Shown: piece after piece, positions 47,701 to 59,249 of the stretch
How the letters are laid out: every line of letters starts with the position of its first letter
How positions within the stretch are numbered: position 1 is the first letter of the stretch
NCBI RefSeq assembly: GCF_010183535.1
Contig: NC_071331.1
Coordinates: 7,688,001-7,752,000 of the forward strand
Length of the DNA stretch: 64,000 nucleotides
Source of the DNA: Caenorhabditis remanei
Lineage: Eukaryota; Nematoda; Chromadorea; Rhabditida; Rhabditidae
Direction: 5' to 3'
The notes under the pieces: generated by a model
What the model was told of the DNA's origin: nothing
Seen by the model: the letters and a program-made list of their open reading frames with translations, nothing else
The model's database searches: none
Program-made: the position numbers and the translations under genes

Positions 47701-49548
47701 ACAAGGGATCGTCTCGTTGTGTATCGATCGGATACATACATTTTCAGCATGAAATTCGGACACTAGAATTTTGATTTCAGGCTGAAATTATCAGCACGGA
47801 AAACTTCAACAAAGTTCAAATGAGTGAGAGGTTCTAGACTTCCTACTTATAAGAGTTCGATTGACAAAACAAAACACTTCAGAATCAGAAGACGTTCGTA
47901 CTGAAGGGACTCTTTTTAGTCTTCTGAAAATTCAGAAGTCTTCTGGAGCTCTCAGGACAAAAATTGTTAGTTTAGAATATGTGGAAACTTTAAGATTTCA
48001 AAATTGAATTCAGAAGACGTGGAAAGTTAAGTCTACAGATTCAGATTTAGAAGAAACCAAGATTTCTCCAAAGGAAGTAACGAAAAAGTGGGCGGAGTCA
48101 AGTGTGTTGTCTTTTCTCAATATTGTGACCACAACAAAATTGTCTTCTATTTCTTCTTCTTTTCTCTAAAAATACAAAATGAAATTTAGAAAGAAAGACG
48201 TGTCTTCCTCTTTTCGATTTACTGCTTTCATTCTTTTTCTCCCAATTTTCTTTCATTTCGGACGGAGGAAATTGGAAAGAGAATTGTCTGTTTTTTCTTC
48301 ATTATCAGAGTTTCTTCGTTTTGAGACATAGAAGATGAAGGATTGATTGCCCGAGGGAATTTTCAGTTTTTTGGGAAAAGATGAAGAAAGGAAATGAGTA
48401 TTTGAAGGGGGAAATACTCACTTCACATCATTTCCAGTGATATCCAACCAGCCGGCATTGTCAAATTCATCAGTGATTGGACCGTGTTGGATCTGGAATT
48501 CAAAAATTGAGAAATTTTTTGGTTAGAAAAAAGAGTTTCAATGTAAAAAATCAGGTCTTGGTAGTAAAATAGCAGGAATTTTCCAGCCAGAAATGCTATT
48601 TTTAACTGAAAATTGAGTTTGTGAAGTTTGAAATATGAATTTTGGCTCGAAATCAGCACTTTATCAGTTTTTTTTTCATAAAAATCTTGATTTTTTCCAT
48701 TTAAAATAGAATTTCCTCCTAGAAACAAAAGTTTTTACGCTCAAAAATCGTCGTTTTTGAATGAAATGTAATAGACAATTTGTGGGGAACTAGAGGATTT
48801 TTCAATAGAAAGAAGGGTTTCGATGTAAAAAATCAAGTTTTCAGTATTAAAAATTCAAGTAAACCATCTTTTTAGAACATTTTCCAACTAGAAATGCAAT
48901 TTTAACTGAGAATTAAGCTTTTCAATTTTGAAATCAGCTTTTTCTTGCTAGGAACGGTGTTTTAGGCTGAAAAATCTCGATTTTTTGAGTTAGATATATA
49001 ATTTCTTGCTTAAAATAACGTTTTTACGCTTAAAAATCGTCGTTTTTCGGATGAAATGTGAGATTATCAGCTGAGAATGCGATTTTTGACAAAAACGTTC
49101 ATTATCAATGAAAATAAATTGTTTTCAAGGGGGAAATAATATTATTTTGAATAAGAATACTATTTTTCAAATAAGAATCAAAATTTTCAATGAATTTATG
49201 TTTTCTGATTGAAACCATTGTTTCTTGTGAATTTTTCAATGTATTCATTCATTGAAAACTTTCTTTTTTTCCTGAAAATAATTTTTAATCACAATTTCAG
49301 CTTTTTTTCTAGTTTTCACACAAACCTGCTTGCTCAATGACAACAACTTGATGCGATCCTCATACGGAACTGGTTCTTGCTTCCCAACGTGTTCTGAAAC
49401 CAAAAATTGAAATTTCAGATGCTCAACCATTCCTCTAACCTTTCTTATAATACTGAACAGCGAGTTTATAACAATCCTCTAAAGGATATCCAAACTCCGA
49501 TTCGATTAGTTGAACCTCAGTGAGACGGACGTGGTTCTCGTCGGTCAT
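38733..49548 (-). CDS. ACBD3: ACBD3/GCP60-like Golgi protein (acyl-CoA-binding plus GOLD domain)
   Basis: ACBD3 is a peripheral Golgi scaffold that recruits partners such as PI4KB and binds giantin. Eight exons join in phase to 429 residues: 49548-49440, 49393-49326, 48492-48422, 42515-42399, 41237-41136, 41080-40812, 39664-39298 and 38919-38733. The first four encode the acyl-CoA-binding domain (residues about 10-105: [37 protein letters not shown]). Exons 5-6 give a Gln-rich, then acidic linker (about 120-245). Exons 7-8 give the GOLD domain (about 265-429), with [31 protein letters not shown] and SVHVSES nearly as in vertebrates and a terminal strand set ending YYRVYYSK. An acidic, Gly/Ala-rich insert ([15 protein letters not shown]) sits inside the GOLD domain. 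The third intron is 5.9 kb and others are about 1.1-1.6 kb; palindromic elements fill several of them. It is divergent from GlnRS, with 1.16 kb between starts. Confidence 0.93.
38994..39270. repeat. Palindromic MITE-like repeat, 'GTAGATCTCGGCGAGTTCTA' family, copy 2
   Basis: Located in the last intron of the ACBD3-like gene. The left end AATTCGCTCAAAAGACAATA and the right end TTGCCTTTTAAGCGAGTT are imperfect complements. The arms share GGGCTGAAAAATATACC, GTAGATCT and CTACGGGCCGGATAGCTA with the relatives at 29298 and 52455. Confidence 0.85.
40184..40426. repeat. Palindromic element, 243 bp, in ACBD3-like intron
   Basis: The ends TGATCACACGTTGAGG and CCTCAACGAGTGATCA are near complements. The inner arms share ACAGTGGTACATTTTTTGCG and GTGAAATTTCGAACTTAGTG in opposite orientation, with a loop of about 50 bases. 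Confidence 0.9.
42918..43193. repeat. Palindromic element, 276 bp, in ACBD3-like intron
   Basis: The arms run from GGAAGTGTAAAACGGACCGAG to its diverged complement ending ATACTTCC. The inner parts are almost perfect complements (CGAGTTATGACCCCTCAAA and TTTGAGGGGTCATAACTCG), with a loop of only about 15 bases. Confidence 0.9.
47088..47357. repeat. Palindromic repeat, 'ACTTGTCACGGGCCGG' family, copy 3
   Basis: The left end CATACTTGTCACGGGCCGGG and the right end CCGGGCCGGCCCGTGAAATGACAAGTATG are complementary apart from small indels. This is the best preserved copy and lies in the long ACBD3-like intron. Confidence 0.8.
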
Positions 49549-50705
49549 TCTGAAAATTGAACGGAATTTCAGTGGAAAAAACTATTTTAGAGAAAAACGT
49601 GGCGAAAAGGAAACATCTTTGATCGCTAGACATCGCCAACACTACAAAAAGTCCAAAAATTGGAGCGAAAATCGGAGAAAACTAGAAAAAGACCGCGGAA
49701 TTTGGTCGGCAACAATCAGATAAAAAGTGACACAGATTCCACGAAACCCCTTTTAAAATTCGATTTTTTGGAGGAACCTTTGAAGTTTTATAACTCAAAA
49801 TGAAGCTTATTAACTGAGGAATAATATAAAACAATTAATTTTCAAGAAAATTCCAGATATTATTGCTTTTTTATGCCTGAAATTGTTGGAATACGTCGAG
49901 AAATCAACGTGGATTGTGGTGTGGCACACCGTTTTATGATGCATCGTCCGCAAACACCATCACGTCAGAATGCACACTTTTTGCAGTTTTTTTAATCCAA
50001 GAGACAGGTGCCTATTTTCAAGTGTTTTCATCTGTTTTTTCTTATTTAAAAGTGGTTTTTTGACGAATAAATTTGAGAAAAATGAAAAATTCTCAATTTT
50101 CAACTTACCAGAGTTAAAAAGTAGAGGGAAGTATCGAATTTTCAAAAAGAAAAGGTGTTTTACCTGGCGGAGGTAATTATCAGACTCATAACTTTTTTGG
50201 TTTTTTTAAGCAAAAAGTTTAATTTTGATCTAATTTTTTTCAAAATATACAAAGATATTGCTTTTTTGCTCTATCTGCTTCTGCTTCTTCTCGATTTTCG
50301 ACTTTTTGTGATTTCAATTAGTTTAGTTTTTTTTCAACTTTTCTTGGGTTTTCTCATTTTCTAGGCGATAAGCAAGGGTTTTCGTATCAAAAAAGTGTTT
50401 CGATTAATTTTTCGTAAAGAAATTACCAAAATTTCATTATTTTTTCTTTAAACACCCGCGATATTTGTTGTGTTCTGGGAAATTTTTTGTTGGTTTTTAA
50501 AAAAATGTTTTTGACTGCAAGAAAATGTTTTTCATGTCGAAAAGCTATCACTTTCACGCCATAAAATCTCATAGTTATTGTGAAATATTCTCTAATCTGA
50601 CTCATCGTCCACCTGTCATTCTTTATCAAAGTTTTCCGACATTCGCCTCTTTTTTCGCTACTTTCTTGAGTTCCCTCTCAAAAATTCCAATTTTCAGGGT
50701 AAAAA
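49549..50705. promoter_or_regulatory. Shared divergent promoter region between ACBD3-like and GlnRS genes
   Basis: 1.16 kb of AT-rich sequence separates the two start codons. No TATA box is evident. Long T runs and TTTTCAG just before the GlnRS ATG (CAATTTTCAGGGTAAAAAATG) suggest a trans-splice acceptor for a spliced leader. Short ORFs here look random. Confidence 0.45.
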
Positions 50706-53700
50706 ATGGCTAAAAAAGAGGATCTTCTCCTACTGGGTCTCTCCGAGGCGAAAGCCGCAGAAACTTTGAAAAATGTGAAGCTTACTGAGACAATCGGATC
50801 GATTATCGCCTCGGCGAAAGAGTCCGGAGAGCTCAATAAGCAAAAGGGCAATCTTTTGTATCAATTGGCGACGAAATTGAAGCCACAAGTGGCTCCAAGT
50901 GCTCCATTAGTTGTCAAGTATATTATGAACGATGGAATTAAGACTGAGCCGCAGGTAAGTAATTTGCGAAAATTTTACTCAAAAATCTCAAAAAATCAAT
51001 AATTCCAGCTGTCCGCCGCCATCGAATACCTCCTTTCGCACACCGTAAAAGGAATCGAGGTGCCCGCATTCGAAAAGTCATGCGGTGTGGGCGTTGTGGT
51101 GACGATCGATGATATTGAGAACGCCGTTACCAAGGTGATCAACGAGCACCGAGAGAAAATAGTGGCCGAGAGGTATTCGTTCCCCGCCGGCAAACTGCTC
51201 GGAGAGTTGAGAGCTCTGTTGCCGTGGGCTGATGGAGCCATCACGAAGAAGGAGGTTGATTTGAGATTTTTGGAATTGTTGGGACCGAAGACTGCTGAGG
51301 ATTTGGCACCGAAGAAGAAGGAGAAGAAGGTTGAGGCGCCAAAGGTACAGAAAATTGAACAAATCGGGGAATTCTTAAAGAAAAACTAGAAAATTTTAGA
51401 ATATTTTTAGCAAATTTGAAATTTCCCAAAAAAAAATTTTGAAAAAATGAGAAAAATCAGCAAAACTAAGGCTAAAACTGGGAATAGTCACTTTTTCAGT
51501 CAAAATGTCTCATTTTCAGCATATTTGTCAAGACCAGGCCAGGGAATTGGCGCGAAAGTTAAAAATTCAAAATAAATTTTTTCGATTTTTTCGCGAAAAA
51601 GTCAAATTTTTGCCAATCCTTCAGAATTAGAAGAAATCATTGAAAATCATTGAAAATCATCAAAAAAGTCACATTTTCGAGGAAAAATTGGAAAAAATCG
51701 GAAAAAGGGCCATTTTTTGAAGCCGGGCCGGCCCGCGCCTTACAAGTATAATTTTCAGACGTTTTCCACTAAAAAGTGGGAAAATTACACTTTCAAACAG
51801 TCTCAAAATCGACTCAACGAAACGCGGATAGCAGAATTTTTCGAAAAAATTTGATTTTTTCAACAAAAAGCTCATTTTCCGCGTAGTTTTAATCGATTTT
51901 AATGGAATTCATGGGAATTTTTATTAAATTCGACATTTCAGGCAACAAAAGAAACCGCCAAAACCAGTGGAACCTCTGCCGAAAACAAAAAGAAAGACAC
52001 CACTCCAACCGCTGAAGATGATTTCAGTGAAGGAGCCGAGACTATGGACGAGTTGCTCCGAACCCGTGCTCATTTCCACAAAGTCGGCGAAAACTTCAAG
52101 ACTGACGGCTACGTGACAACACCGAAAACCGCCGAACTTCTGAAGGCTCACGTCGCCGCCGTCGGAGGGAAAGTGGTTACAAGATTCCCACCGGAGCCGA
52201 ATGGTGTTCTTCATATTGGACACGCGAAGGCTATCAATATCAATTTCGGTTATGCGAAAGCAATGGGTGGACTTTGTAATTTGAGATTTGATGATACGAA
52301 TCCAGAGAAGGAAGAGGAGAAATTCTTCACTGCTATCGAGGATATTGTCAACTGGTTGGGTTATAATCCAGCAAGAGTCACTCATTCTTCTGATAACTTC
52401 CAACAACTATACCTATGGGCTGTCAAGTTGATTCAGGTATATAACATGCCTGCGATCCGGGCCGGCGCGTAGCTCGCTGAAAACTAAATGTCACGGGCTG
52501 AAAAATATGCCAAATGTAGATCTCGGCGAGTTCTATGACTGGGACCTAATACGGGCCGGATGGCGGATCGGTAATATGCCGCGGGCCACGATCCGCCATC
52601 CGGCCCGTATTAGGGCACAGCCATAGAACTCGCCGAGATCTACATGTCGGTATATTTTTCAGCTCATAACGTTTAGTTTTAAGCCAGCTGGCCCGGTTCG
52701 CAAGGATAGTATATAAGCCCCGCCCATTTCCCTTCAAAGTCCCCATTTTCAGAAAGGTCTTGCCTATGTCTGCCATCAAAAAGTGGAGGAAATGCGTGGA
52801 TTCGAAGTTCAAATGAGTCCATGGCGTGATCGATCGATTGAGGATAATCTCCAATTGTTTGAAGATATGAAACACGGAAAATACGACGAGGGAGAAGCGA
52901 CTCTCCGTCTGAAACTCACTCTGGAAGAGGGAAAAGTGGATCCAGTCGCCTACCGTATCAAATATGTTCCACATCATCGGACTGGAAATCAATGGTGTAT
53001 CTACCCGACGTATGACTACACTCATTGTCTTTGTGATTCAATTGAAAATATTACTCATTCTCTGTGCACAAAAGAATTCCAATCGAGACGCAGTTCTTAT
53101 TATTGGTTGTGCAATGCTCTTGATATCTATTGTCCGGTACAATGGGAATACGGACGTCTCAATGTGAATTACACCGTTGTTTCGAAGCGAAAGATTCTGA
53201 AATTGATCACGACGAAGACTGTAAATGATTGGGATGATCCGAGACTCTTCACGTTGACAGCACTCAGAAGACGTGGAATTCCATCGGAAGCTATCAATCG
53301 TTTTGTGGCGAAATTGGGATTAACAATGTCTCAAATGGTGATTGATCCACATGTTCTTGATGCAACTGTCAGGGATTATTTGAATGTTCATGCGCCGAGG
53401 TGAGAATTTCAGAGAATTTCAGACATTTTTTAGAACCAATTTTCAGAACCATGGCTGTGCTCGACGGATTGAAGCTCACCATTGAGAACTTTGACGATTT
53501 GAATCTCCCATCGACCGCCGATGTTCCAGACTTCCCATCCGATCCATCTGATCCACGCAAGCATTCCGTATCCGTGGATCGTGAGATCTTCATCGAGAAA
53601 TCCGACTATAAACCCGACGATTCTGACAAGTCCTTCAGAAGATTGACACCAAAACAGGCCGTCGGTCTGAAGCATATCGGTCTGGTGCTTCGATTCGTTA

Positions 53701-54089
53701 AAGAAGTCAAGGACGCAGCTGGACACGTGGAAGAAGTCGTTGTGAGAGCTGAGAAGCTGACGGAAGGAGAGAAACCGAAGGCATTCATTCATTGGGTTGC
53801 GAAGCCAGTCTCTGCTGAAGTCAGATTGTATGAGAGACTCTTCAAAAGCAAGAATCCAGAGGACGCTCAGGCGCTTCCAGGTGGATTCCTGACTGATATC
53901 AATCCGGATTCACTGACTGTTCTCTACAATGCTCTCATCGATCAATCGATTGCCAAATCTAAAGTTTACGACAGATTCCAGTTCGAACGAATCGGATTCT
54001 TCTGTGTCGACAAGGACTCGACATCGGCGAAACTCGTCTTCAATCGTACTGTCGTGCTGAAAGATGGTGGAGCTTCTGGAAAGAATTGA
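50706..54089 (+). CDS. qars-1: Glutaminyl-tRNA synthetase, cytosolic
   Basis: It charges tRNA-Gln with glutamine for cytosolic translation. Exons 50706-50954, 51009-51344, 51942-52436, 52753-53399 and 53447-54089 join in phase to 789 residues. Exons 1-2 (1-195) encode the eukaryote-specific YqeY-like N-terminal tRNA-binding domain ([34 protein letters not shown]), ending in a Lys/Glu-rich linker. Catalytic class I signatures are [15 protein letters not shown] with HIGH at 286-289, [24 protein letters not shown] and the KMSKS equivalent VSKRK at 503-507. The C-terminal beta-barrel anticodon-binding domain follows (about 560-789). The length and order match animal GlnRS. Introns 2 and 3 hold palindromic repeats. 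It converges with the small minus-strand gene ending 211 bases downstream. Confidence 0.97.
51525..51755. repeat. Degenerate palindromic repeat, 'ACTTGTCACGGGCCGG' family, copy 4
   Basis: In GlnRS intron 2. The right end reads GAAGCCGGGCCGGCCCGCGCC followed by TTACAAGTAT; the left end near 51525 reads ATATTTGTCAAGACCAGGCC. The arms are diverged. Confidence 0.55.
52455..52697. repeat. Palindromic MITE-like repeat, 'GTAGATCTCGGCGAGTTCTA' family, copy 3
   Basis: It fills most of GlnRS intron 3. The tips CCGGGCC(GGCG) and GGCCCGG are complementary, the arms share ATGTAGATCTCGGCGAG and ACGGGCCGGATGGCGGATCG with their complements, and the loop is about 15 bases. It is the least diverged of the three copies. 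Confidence 0.9.
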
Positions 54090-54300
54090 TTGAGGAATCA
54101 GAACTAATAATTTATATATATGCACCGCATTTTTCTAGTTTTTTGTTGTCTTTAATTGTTGATAATCTCTCTCCTCATATCCCGTGTTTGTTTTCTAAAT
54201 TTTGATCAATGGATAAGTGGAGTTCGAACTTCAAACGTAAGAAAGTGAGTCCATTTTATGGTACAGAATTATAAAAATAAATAAAATGACAGGTTAGTAA

Positions 54301-55330
54301 TTAGGGGCGGCGAGATCGGCGAGGAGTGGCGGAGGAGGAGGGCTGTCCGGAGGCCGGTGATCCGGTGTGGCTGGTGGAAGGGCCTGGAGCAGAGCCCGGA
54401 TCACCTGAAATGATATTTGGGATAACAATTCGAAAAAAGTTTTTCGGAGTAACAAAAATCCCTCCCACTCTCGCCGGGTTCGAACCAACTAACTGTAGTC
54501 AATGTTGCCTAACTTGCCAGATCGGACGCGGCGGCTCGTTGCCTCTGCCCACAATGAAGCTGGAGGTGGCGACAGCGAGCAGCCGACGTTTCGCGGGTTT
54601 CTATACGATTTTGATTTGAAATTTCAGATTTTGAGATCCAGAAGACGTCGTTTTTGAGATTTTTTTGAAATTGAAACCAAAATGAGAATTATCAAAAAGA
54701 AATTTCAAGTCTTTTGAACTAAGTTTAGAAGAAAATAATTCAGAGAAGACTGCTCACTGGATGAAAAGTTTGTAAAAATAGATCTGTAGTTTTGAAATTT
54801 TTCGTGATAAATTTGATCTAAAGCTGCTGTTTCTCAACTTTTTGTGATAACGGAGGGAAATTTCGATGTTTATTTTTGAATCAAATACTTGAACATCAAA
54901 CTCACCGCCCTCCGTGAGCTGTTGCTGAACACGCGCCTCCTCCCCCGCTTTTGTCGCTCTCCCGACCACCTCCTTCATCTGCACCGTTTGAGGCTCTGGT
55001 CCTGTCTGGATACAAATGAATTAAGATAGGATGGGACACATTTGTCACTTACCGTCTTAACACGAGCCAGTCCCATTGCGACGGACATTCCCGTATCAAC
55101 TGCGACCACTCCCGCCGCCAAGGCCGGCTTCTTCTCCACCGTTCGATTTCGTCTGGTCTCTCTCCCCGCTTTCTTCTTCGTATCCTTTCTCTCTTCTTCC
55201 TCACTGAAACTATCATTCATCATATGAACATTTTAGAAATTTCTCACCTCTTCATTTCTCCACCCACTAATATGACTTTTTTCCCTGGCTCCTTATCGCC
55301 AAAAAGCTTCTTTGGATCACTCTTTCTCAT
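54301..55330 (-). CDS. Small basic/Ser-Pro-rich protein of unknown function
   Basis: I do not recognise the family. Exons 55330-55248, 55203-55053, 55005-54906 and 54404-54301 join in phase to 145 residues. The N-terminus is Lys-rich with KKLFGDKEPGKKVILVGG. It is followed by a highly charged segment (EEEERKDTKKKAGRETRR, about 28-47) that resembles a nuclear-localisation or RNA-contact sequence. An Ala/Gly/Val stretch (about 52-75) is weakly hydrophobic but too short and interrupted for a membrane anchor. A Gln/Glu-rich part comes next, and the C-terminus is disordered, Ser/Pro/Gly-rich and ends RRSRRP. Codon use is GC-richer than the spacers, as in the neighbouring GlnRS gene, which supports a real gene. 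The stop is 211 bases from that of GlnRS, tail to tail. Confidence 0.7.
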
Positions 55331-55935
55331 TTTCTTCTTTCTTCCTTGATATTTTTTCTAAAATTTCATTTATTTGGATGTCTTATCAGAGCCGAAAGCA
55401 TTAACGCTCGACATTTTTTGAATTATCTAAGTAGAAAAAGCCAAAACAAAAACCAACGACGAAAATCATCTTCGACGTAGACCGAACTGTTTGACCTACA
55501 GTACCGCTGAAAAATTTATGAACATTTGATCTTTTTGGTTGTATCTTGTTTCCAATTAGTTGCATTAACCTGATAATGTTTGGGAAAAGATTCATTGTAG
55601 AGATTTGGTTATATTTAAAGAAAACTGTCTTCATGCGTCCGATGATAGCGGGAACTAAAGAAAAAAATTTTATTTCCATGACGGGTGCATCAAAAAGATT
55701 TGATGAAAACATATTTGGAGTCTTGAACTTCAAACATCTGTAAAGCTTGTATTTTTTGTAGAAAATAGTATTGATGTTTGCCAAACTACTCAGAAAAGAA
55801 GGAAAGACAACTATGCAACTATTTCATAGTTTGGAGTCCTCCGATTTTAAAACCCTTGTGAATAGTCTGAACCGTATCCCGATGTTTTCAACTGAAATGT
55901 TTTCGGAAACGTATAGTATTTCGGTCAAATTTTTA
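55331..55935. other. Spacer
   Basis: No gene is supported. It includes a TACAGTACCGCT sequence near 55498 that matches the tip of the palindromic element at 36749, and the 3' flank of F-box gene G. Confidence 0.45.
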
Positions 55936-57126
55936 TTACACCTTTTTATTCCAAACATGCAAATAGAAATAGTGAAACTTAAAGTCAGGGACATCCGAAC
56001 GATTAAAGTAAGTTTGATGAATTGTTCCAATGGTGACATCATCTCTCACTATATCATAACACCAGTCGTTCGGAGGTGAGTATGATGATGGTCGATGGAG
56101 CGATCTGAAAAGTTTCATCTCTTTTTGAAATAAAAATTTCTGGATTTTTCATACATTGCTATTCGCATCGGTCTCTTTTCGTTTTCTTCATGCTCCCTGA
56201 CCTCGAGATCCTTTGTTATTATCTGGAAGGCTTCTTTAATATCTTCTTCGATTGCATTCCCTTTCATTGATCGTCGAATAGAAATATACTCAAGTTTTGG
56301 ATTGGATCCGTTCAGCCAGTGTTTTAAGAAGCTATTGATATCCCAAAAAGTCAAATTGGATTCACATAAAACGATCACTCGACTGCTTGAATTCAGTATA
56401 GATTTCAGTGTTATCAAATGAGTATGACAAAATATTACTGAGGGAATGTCGATTGCTTTGTTATATTCGAAACCAGGGGTACTCATTTTCAAATCCAAAT
56501 CAAAGTGATCAGTCACTTTGATATTATCTAGAATACACAACAAAGTGGGAGCAGTTATATCATCTATTGTAACATCAAGATCTACAACTGATGGTTGTAA
56601 TGTACTCAACCATTTCACAATTGACATTGTCAACTGATCATTTAGTCGGTTAGTTGAAAGACTCGTGATCGGTGTTCTGAATATCATTGAAACATGTTCC
56701 GCCATTTTTCGCATTGTTTCAAAGTGCTCATCATTTGGAAATGTCAGATAATGAAATACTTTCAGACCGTGGAGAGCTGAATCAATGTATGATGGAAACT
56801 GATTTCCATCGATCACTCTAGTGTTATGATCCAATTCATCATCCAATTCAACACGGAAGTCTAAGATTCATTGCAGACCTGGATCGTTTGGAAATTTCAG
56901 ACAAAGTTTCGAGTTTTCATAGAAATTCGCATGAATATCTGGATGATTCCAGTTGACAAGTGAGACGAGGGCCTTTGTTCGTTTCGAGAGAAGAGAGAAA
57001 TCGATTCTGGAAATAGTTTGGGGAATAACTATCTTGAATACAAACTTACATCTCGAATACTTTCAGATATTGAATACAATTCAAAAGAGGAAGAGTAGGA
57101 AGACGGAGAAGAGGGAAGCGTGACAT
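55936..57126 (-). pseudogene. F-box/FBA_2 gene G, subfamily 2, with a nonsense codon
   Basis: Exons 57126-57050, 57006-56155 and 56104-55936 join in phase and would encode 365 residues. The Trp codon of the conserved CLKFPNDPGLQW segment is TGA here (56870-56868) at about codon 72, where genes H and I have TGG. Downstream the frame is clean through the FBA_2 region (DINSFLKHWLNGSNPKLEYI) and last exon (NDWCYDIVRDD). The donor of exon 2 is GTATGA rather than the GTAAGA of the paralogues. The 5' flank block is truncated near 57300 compared with H and I. A TGG to TGA single-base change explains the break; only the F-box half could be made. Confidence 0.85.
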
Positions 57127-57527
57127 TTTTGGTTCTTTTTTTTTGAACGGAATCAATAATTCCTAGGGGGACAGAGAGAGAGAGAGAAAAGGGCAGACTG
57201 GCCTAATAGTTTATGGTAATCTACAGAATGAGGAGAGGAGACTTGTGCATTAGAACAAACAGTCTGTCAACAGGAATTCTTGCTCCTGGCTATTATATCG
57301 AAATTTTGTGTAGATTCTGATTCCGACAAGAAACCATGCGTGTTCGACTTGCATCAACCTGAACTGTCGGAAAAACCATTTTTCATTTTGAGCCTGTTGT
57401 CTTCCGACACCGGAAAATCACAATTTACGAATCAATCAGTCTCCAAATTTTGACCTCAAGTACTTGAAGAGCTGACCAAAAAGAATTTGTCAGAAAAAAG
57501 ATAGGTAGTAAAACTCAAACAATTTTA

Positions 57528-58719
57528 TTAAATATTTTTATTCCAAACATGGAAATAGAAATAGTGAAACTTAAAGTCAGGGACATCCGAACGGTGAAAG
57601 TAAGTTTGATGAAATGTTCCAATGGTTCCATCATCTCTCACTATATCATAACACCAGTCGTTTGGAGGTGAGTATGATGATGGTCGATGGAGCGATCTGA
57701 AAAGTTTCATCCTTTTTGAAATATATTTTCTAGATTTTTCTTACATTGATATTCGCATCGGTCTCTTTTCGTTTTCCTCATGCTCCTTAACATTGAGATC
57801 CTTTGTTATTATCTGGAAGGCTTCTTCAATATCTTCTTCGATTGCCTTCCCTTTCATTGATCGTCGAATAGAAATATACTCAAGTTGTGGATTGGATCCG
57901 TTCAGCCAGTGCATTAAGAAGCTATTGATATCCCAAAAAGTCAAATTGGATTCACATAAAACGATCACTCGACTGCTTGAATTCAGTATAGATTTCAGTG
58001 TTATCCACTGAGAATGAGATAATATAACTGAGGGAATGTCGATTGCTTTGTGATATTCGAAATCAGAAGAAATAACTTTCGAATCCAAACTAAAGTGATC
58101 AGTCACTTTGATATTATCTAGAATACACAACAAAGTGGGAGCAGTTATATCATCTGTTGTATCAATATCAAGATCTACAACTGATGATTGTAATGTACTG
58201 AACCATTTCACAATTGACATTGTGGATGGATCACTCAGTTGATTTATTTCGAAACTTGCGATCGGGGTTCTGAATATCTTTAAGATATGTTCTGTCATTT
58301 TTCGCATTGTCTCAAAGTTGTCATCATTTGGAAATACCAGATGATGAAATGCTTTCGGACCGTGGAGAACTGAATCTATGTATGATGGAAACTGGTTTCC
58401 ATCGATTGCTCTAGTTGTATACAATTCGTCATCTAATTCGTTTTCGAAGTCCAGAATCCATTGCAGACCTGGATCGTTTGGAAATTTCAGACAGATTTGT
58501 GAATCTTCGATGAAATTTAAATGAATATCAGGTTGATTCCAGTTGACAAGTGAGACGAGGGCCTTTGTTCGTTTCGAGAGAAGAGAGAAATCGATTCTGA
58601 AAATAGATAGTTTGGAATATGATACCTTGAATACAAACTTACATCTCGAATACTTTCAGATATTGAATACAATTCAACAGAGGTAAAGTAGGAAGACGGA
58701 GAAGAGGGAAGCGTGACAT
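57528..58719 (-). CDS. F-box/FBA_2 protein, subfamily 2, gene H
   Basis: Exons 58719-58643, 58596-57745 and 57696-57528 join in phase to 365 residues. The F-box is at about residues 3-40 (FPLLRLPTLPLLNCIQYL-type exon 1, then IDFSLLSKRTKALVSL). The CLKFPNDPGLQW segment is intact here. The FBA_2 hallmarks are LNSSSRVIVLCESNLTF and DINSFLMHWLNGSNPQLEYI, and the last exon gives NDWCYDIVRDDGTIGTF and FYFHVWNK. The gene's own paralogues G and J are very similar, J almost identical across the second half. It is apparently functional; a role as an SCF substrate receptor is inferred from the family. Confidence 0.88.
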
Positions 58720-58985
58720 TTTTTATTCTTTTTTTTTGAACGGAATCAATAGTTGCTACGGGGACAGAGGAACAGGGAGATTGACCTAATAGTAGACAGT
58801 AATCTACATAGGATGAGGAAAATTATGTGTATTAGAACAAACAGTCTGTCAGTAGGAATTCTTGCTCCTGGCTATAAACATGATAGGTTACACAACTGTC
58901 ACTTACTCCCGTGAGCCCAAAAAGAGAATCAACCCCATGTCGATTCCCGTCTGAACTGGAACTGTAATCACAGGAAGTGTCGCTT
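58720..58985 (-). promoter_or_regulatory. Conserved upstream block of F-box subfamily 2 (gene H)
   Basis: It shares GACAGACTGTTTGTTCTAA-type sequence and TATAGCCAGGAGCAAGAATT, read on the minus strand, with the regions before E, F and I. It differs by several point changes and lacks the long CT tract. Confidence 0.5.
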
Positions 58986-59249
58986 TCTTTTACCGTAAGT
59001 TCCTTCTTTCATCGCTGTATCGTATTCCTTTTTGTAAACTTTTTGCACCCTTTCCAGCAAGACGTTTTTGGCGATGTCGAGCAGATGATTGTTGTCACTC
59101 ATAGCTGTTCTAAAGGTTTGCACGTTACGTTTTTTTCCGGAAAACCTAACTTATCTATGACAAAAACTGAAAAAAATTATGAGACAATCTCTGACTGGTT
59201 CGAGCATAGGCCTACAGGCCATTTTACACATGCGCCAAGTTGAGCTTTA

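Larger units (their letters stand above)
42516..48421 (-). other. 5.9-kb intron of the ACBD3-like gene; no nested gene seen
   Basis: The intron between exons 3 and 4 is AT-rich with purine/pyrimidine-skewed stretches (GAAGAAGA tracts near 43540, 44700, 46030 and 48180). It also holds a pair of related phrases near 43870 and 44030 (TCTTACTGTAG(A/C)TGCT) and two palindromic elements. Several open frames of about 100 codons occur at 44600-46500, but they are low-complexity, overlap on opposite strands and show no splice structure or family resemblance. Confidence 0.6.
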
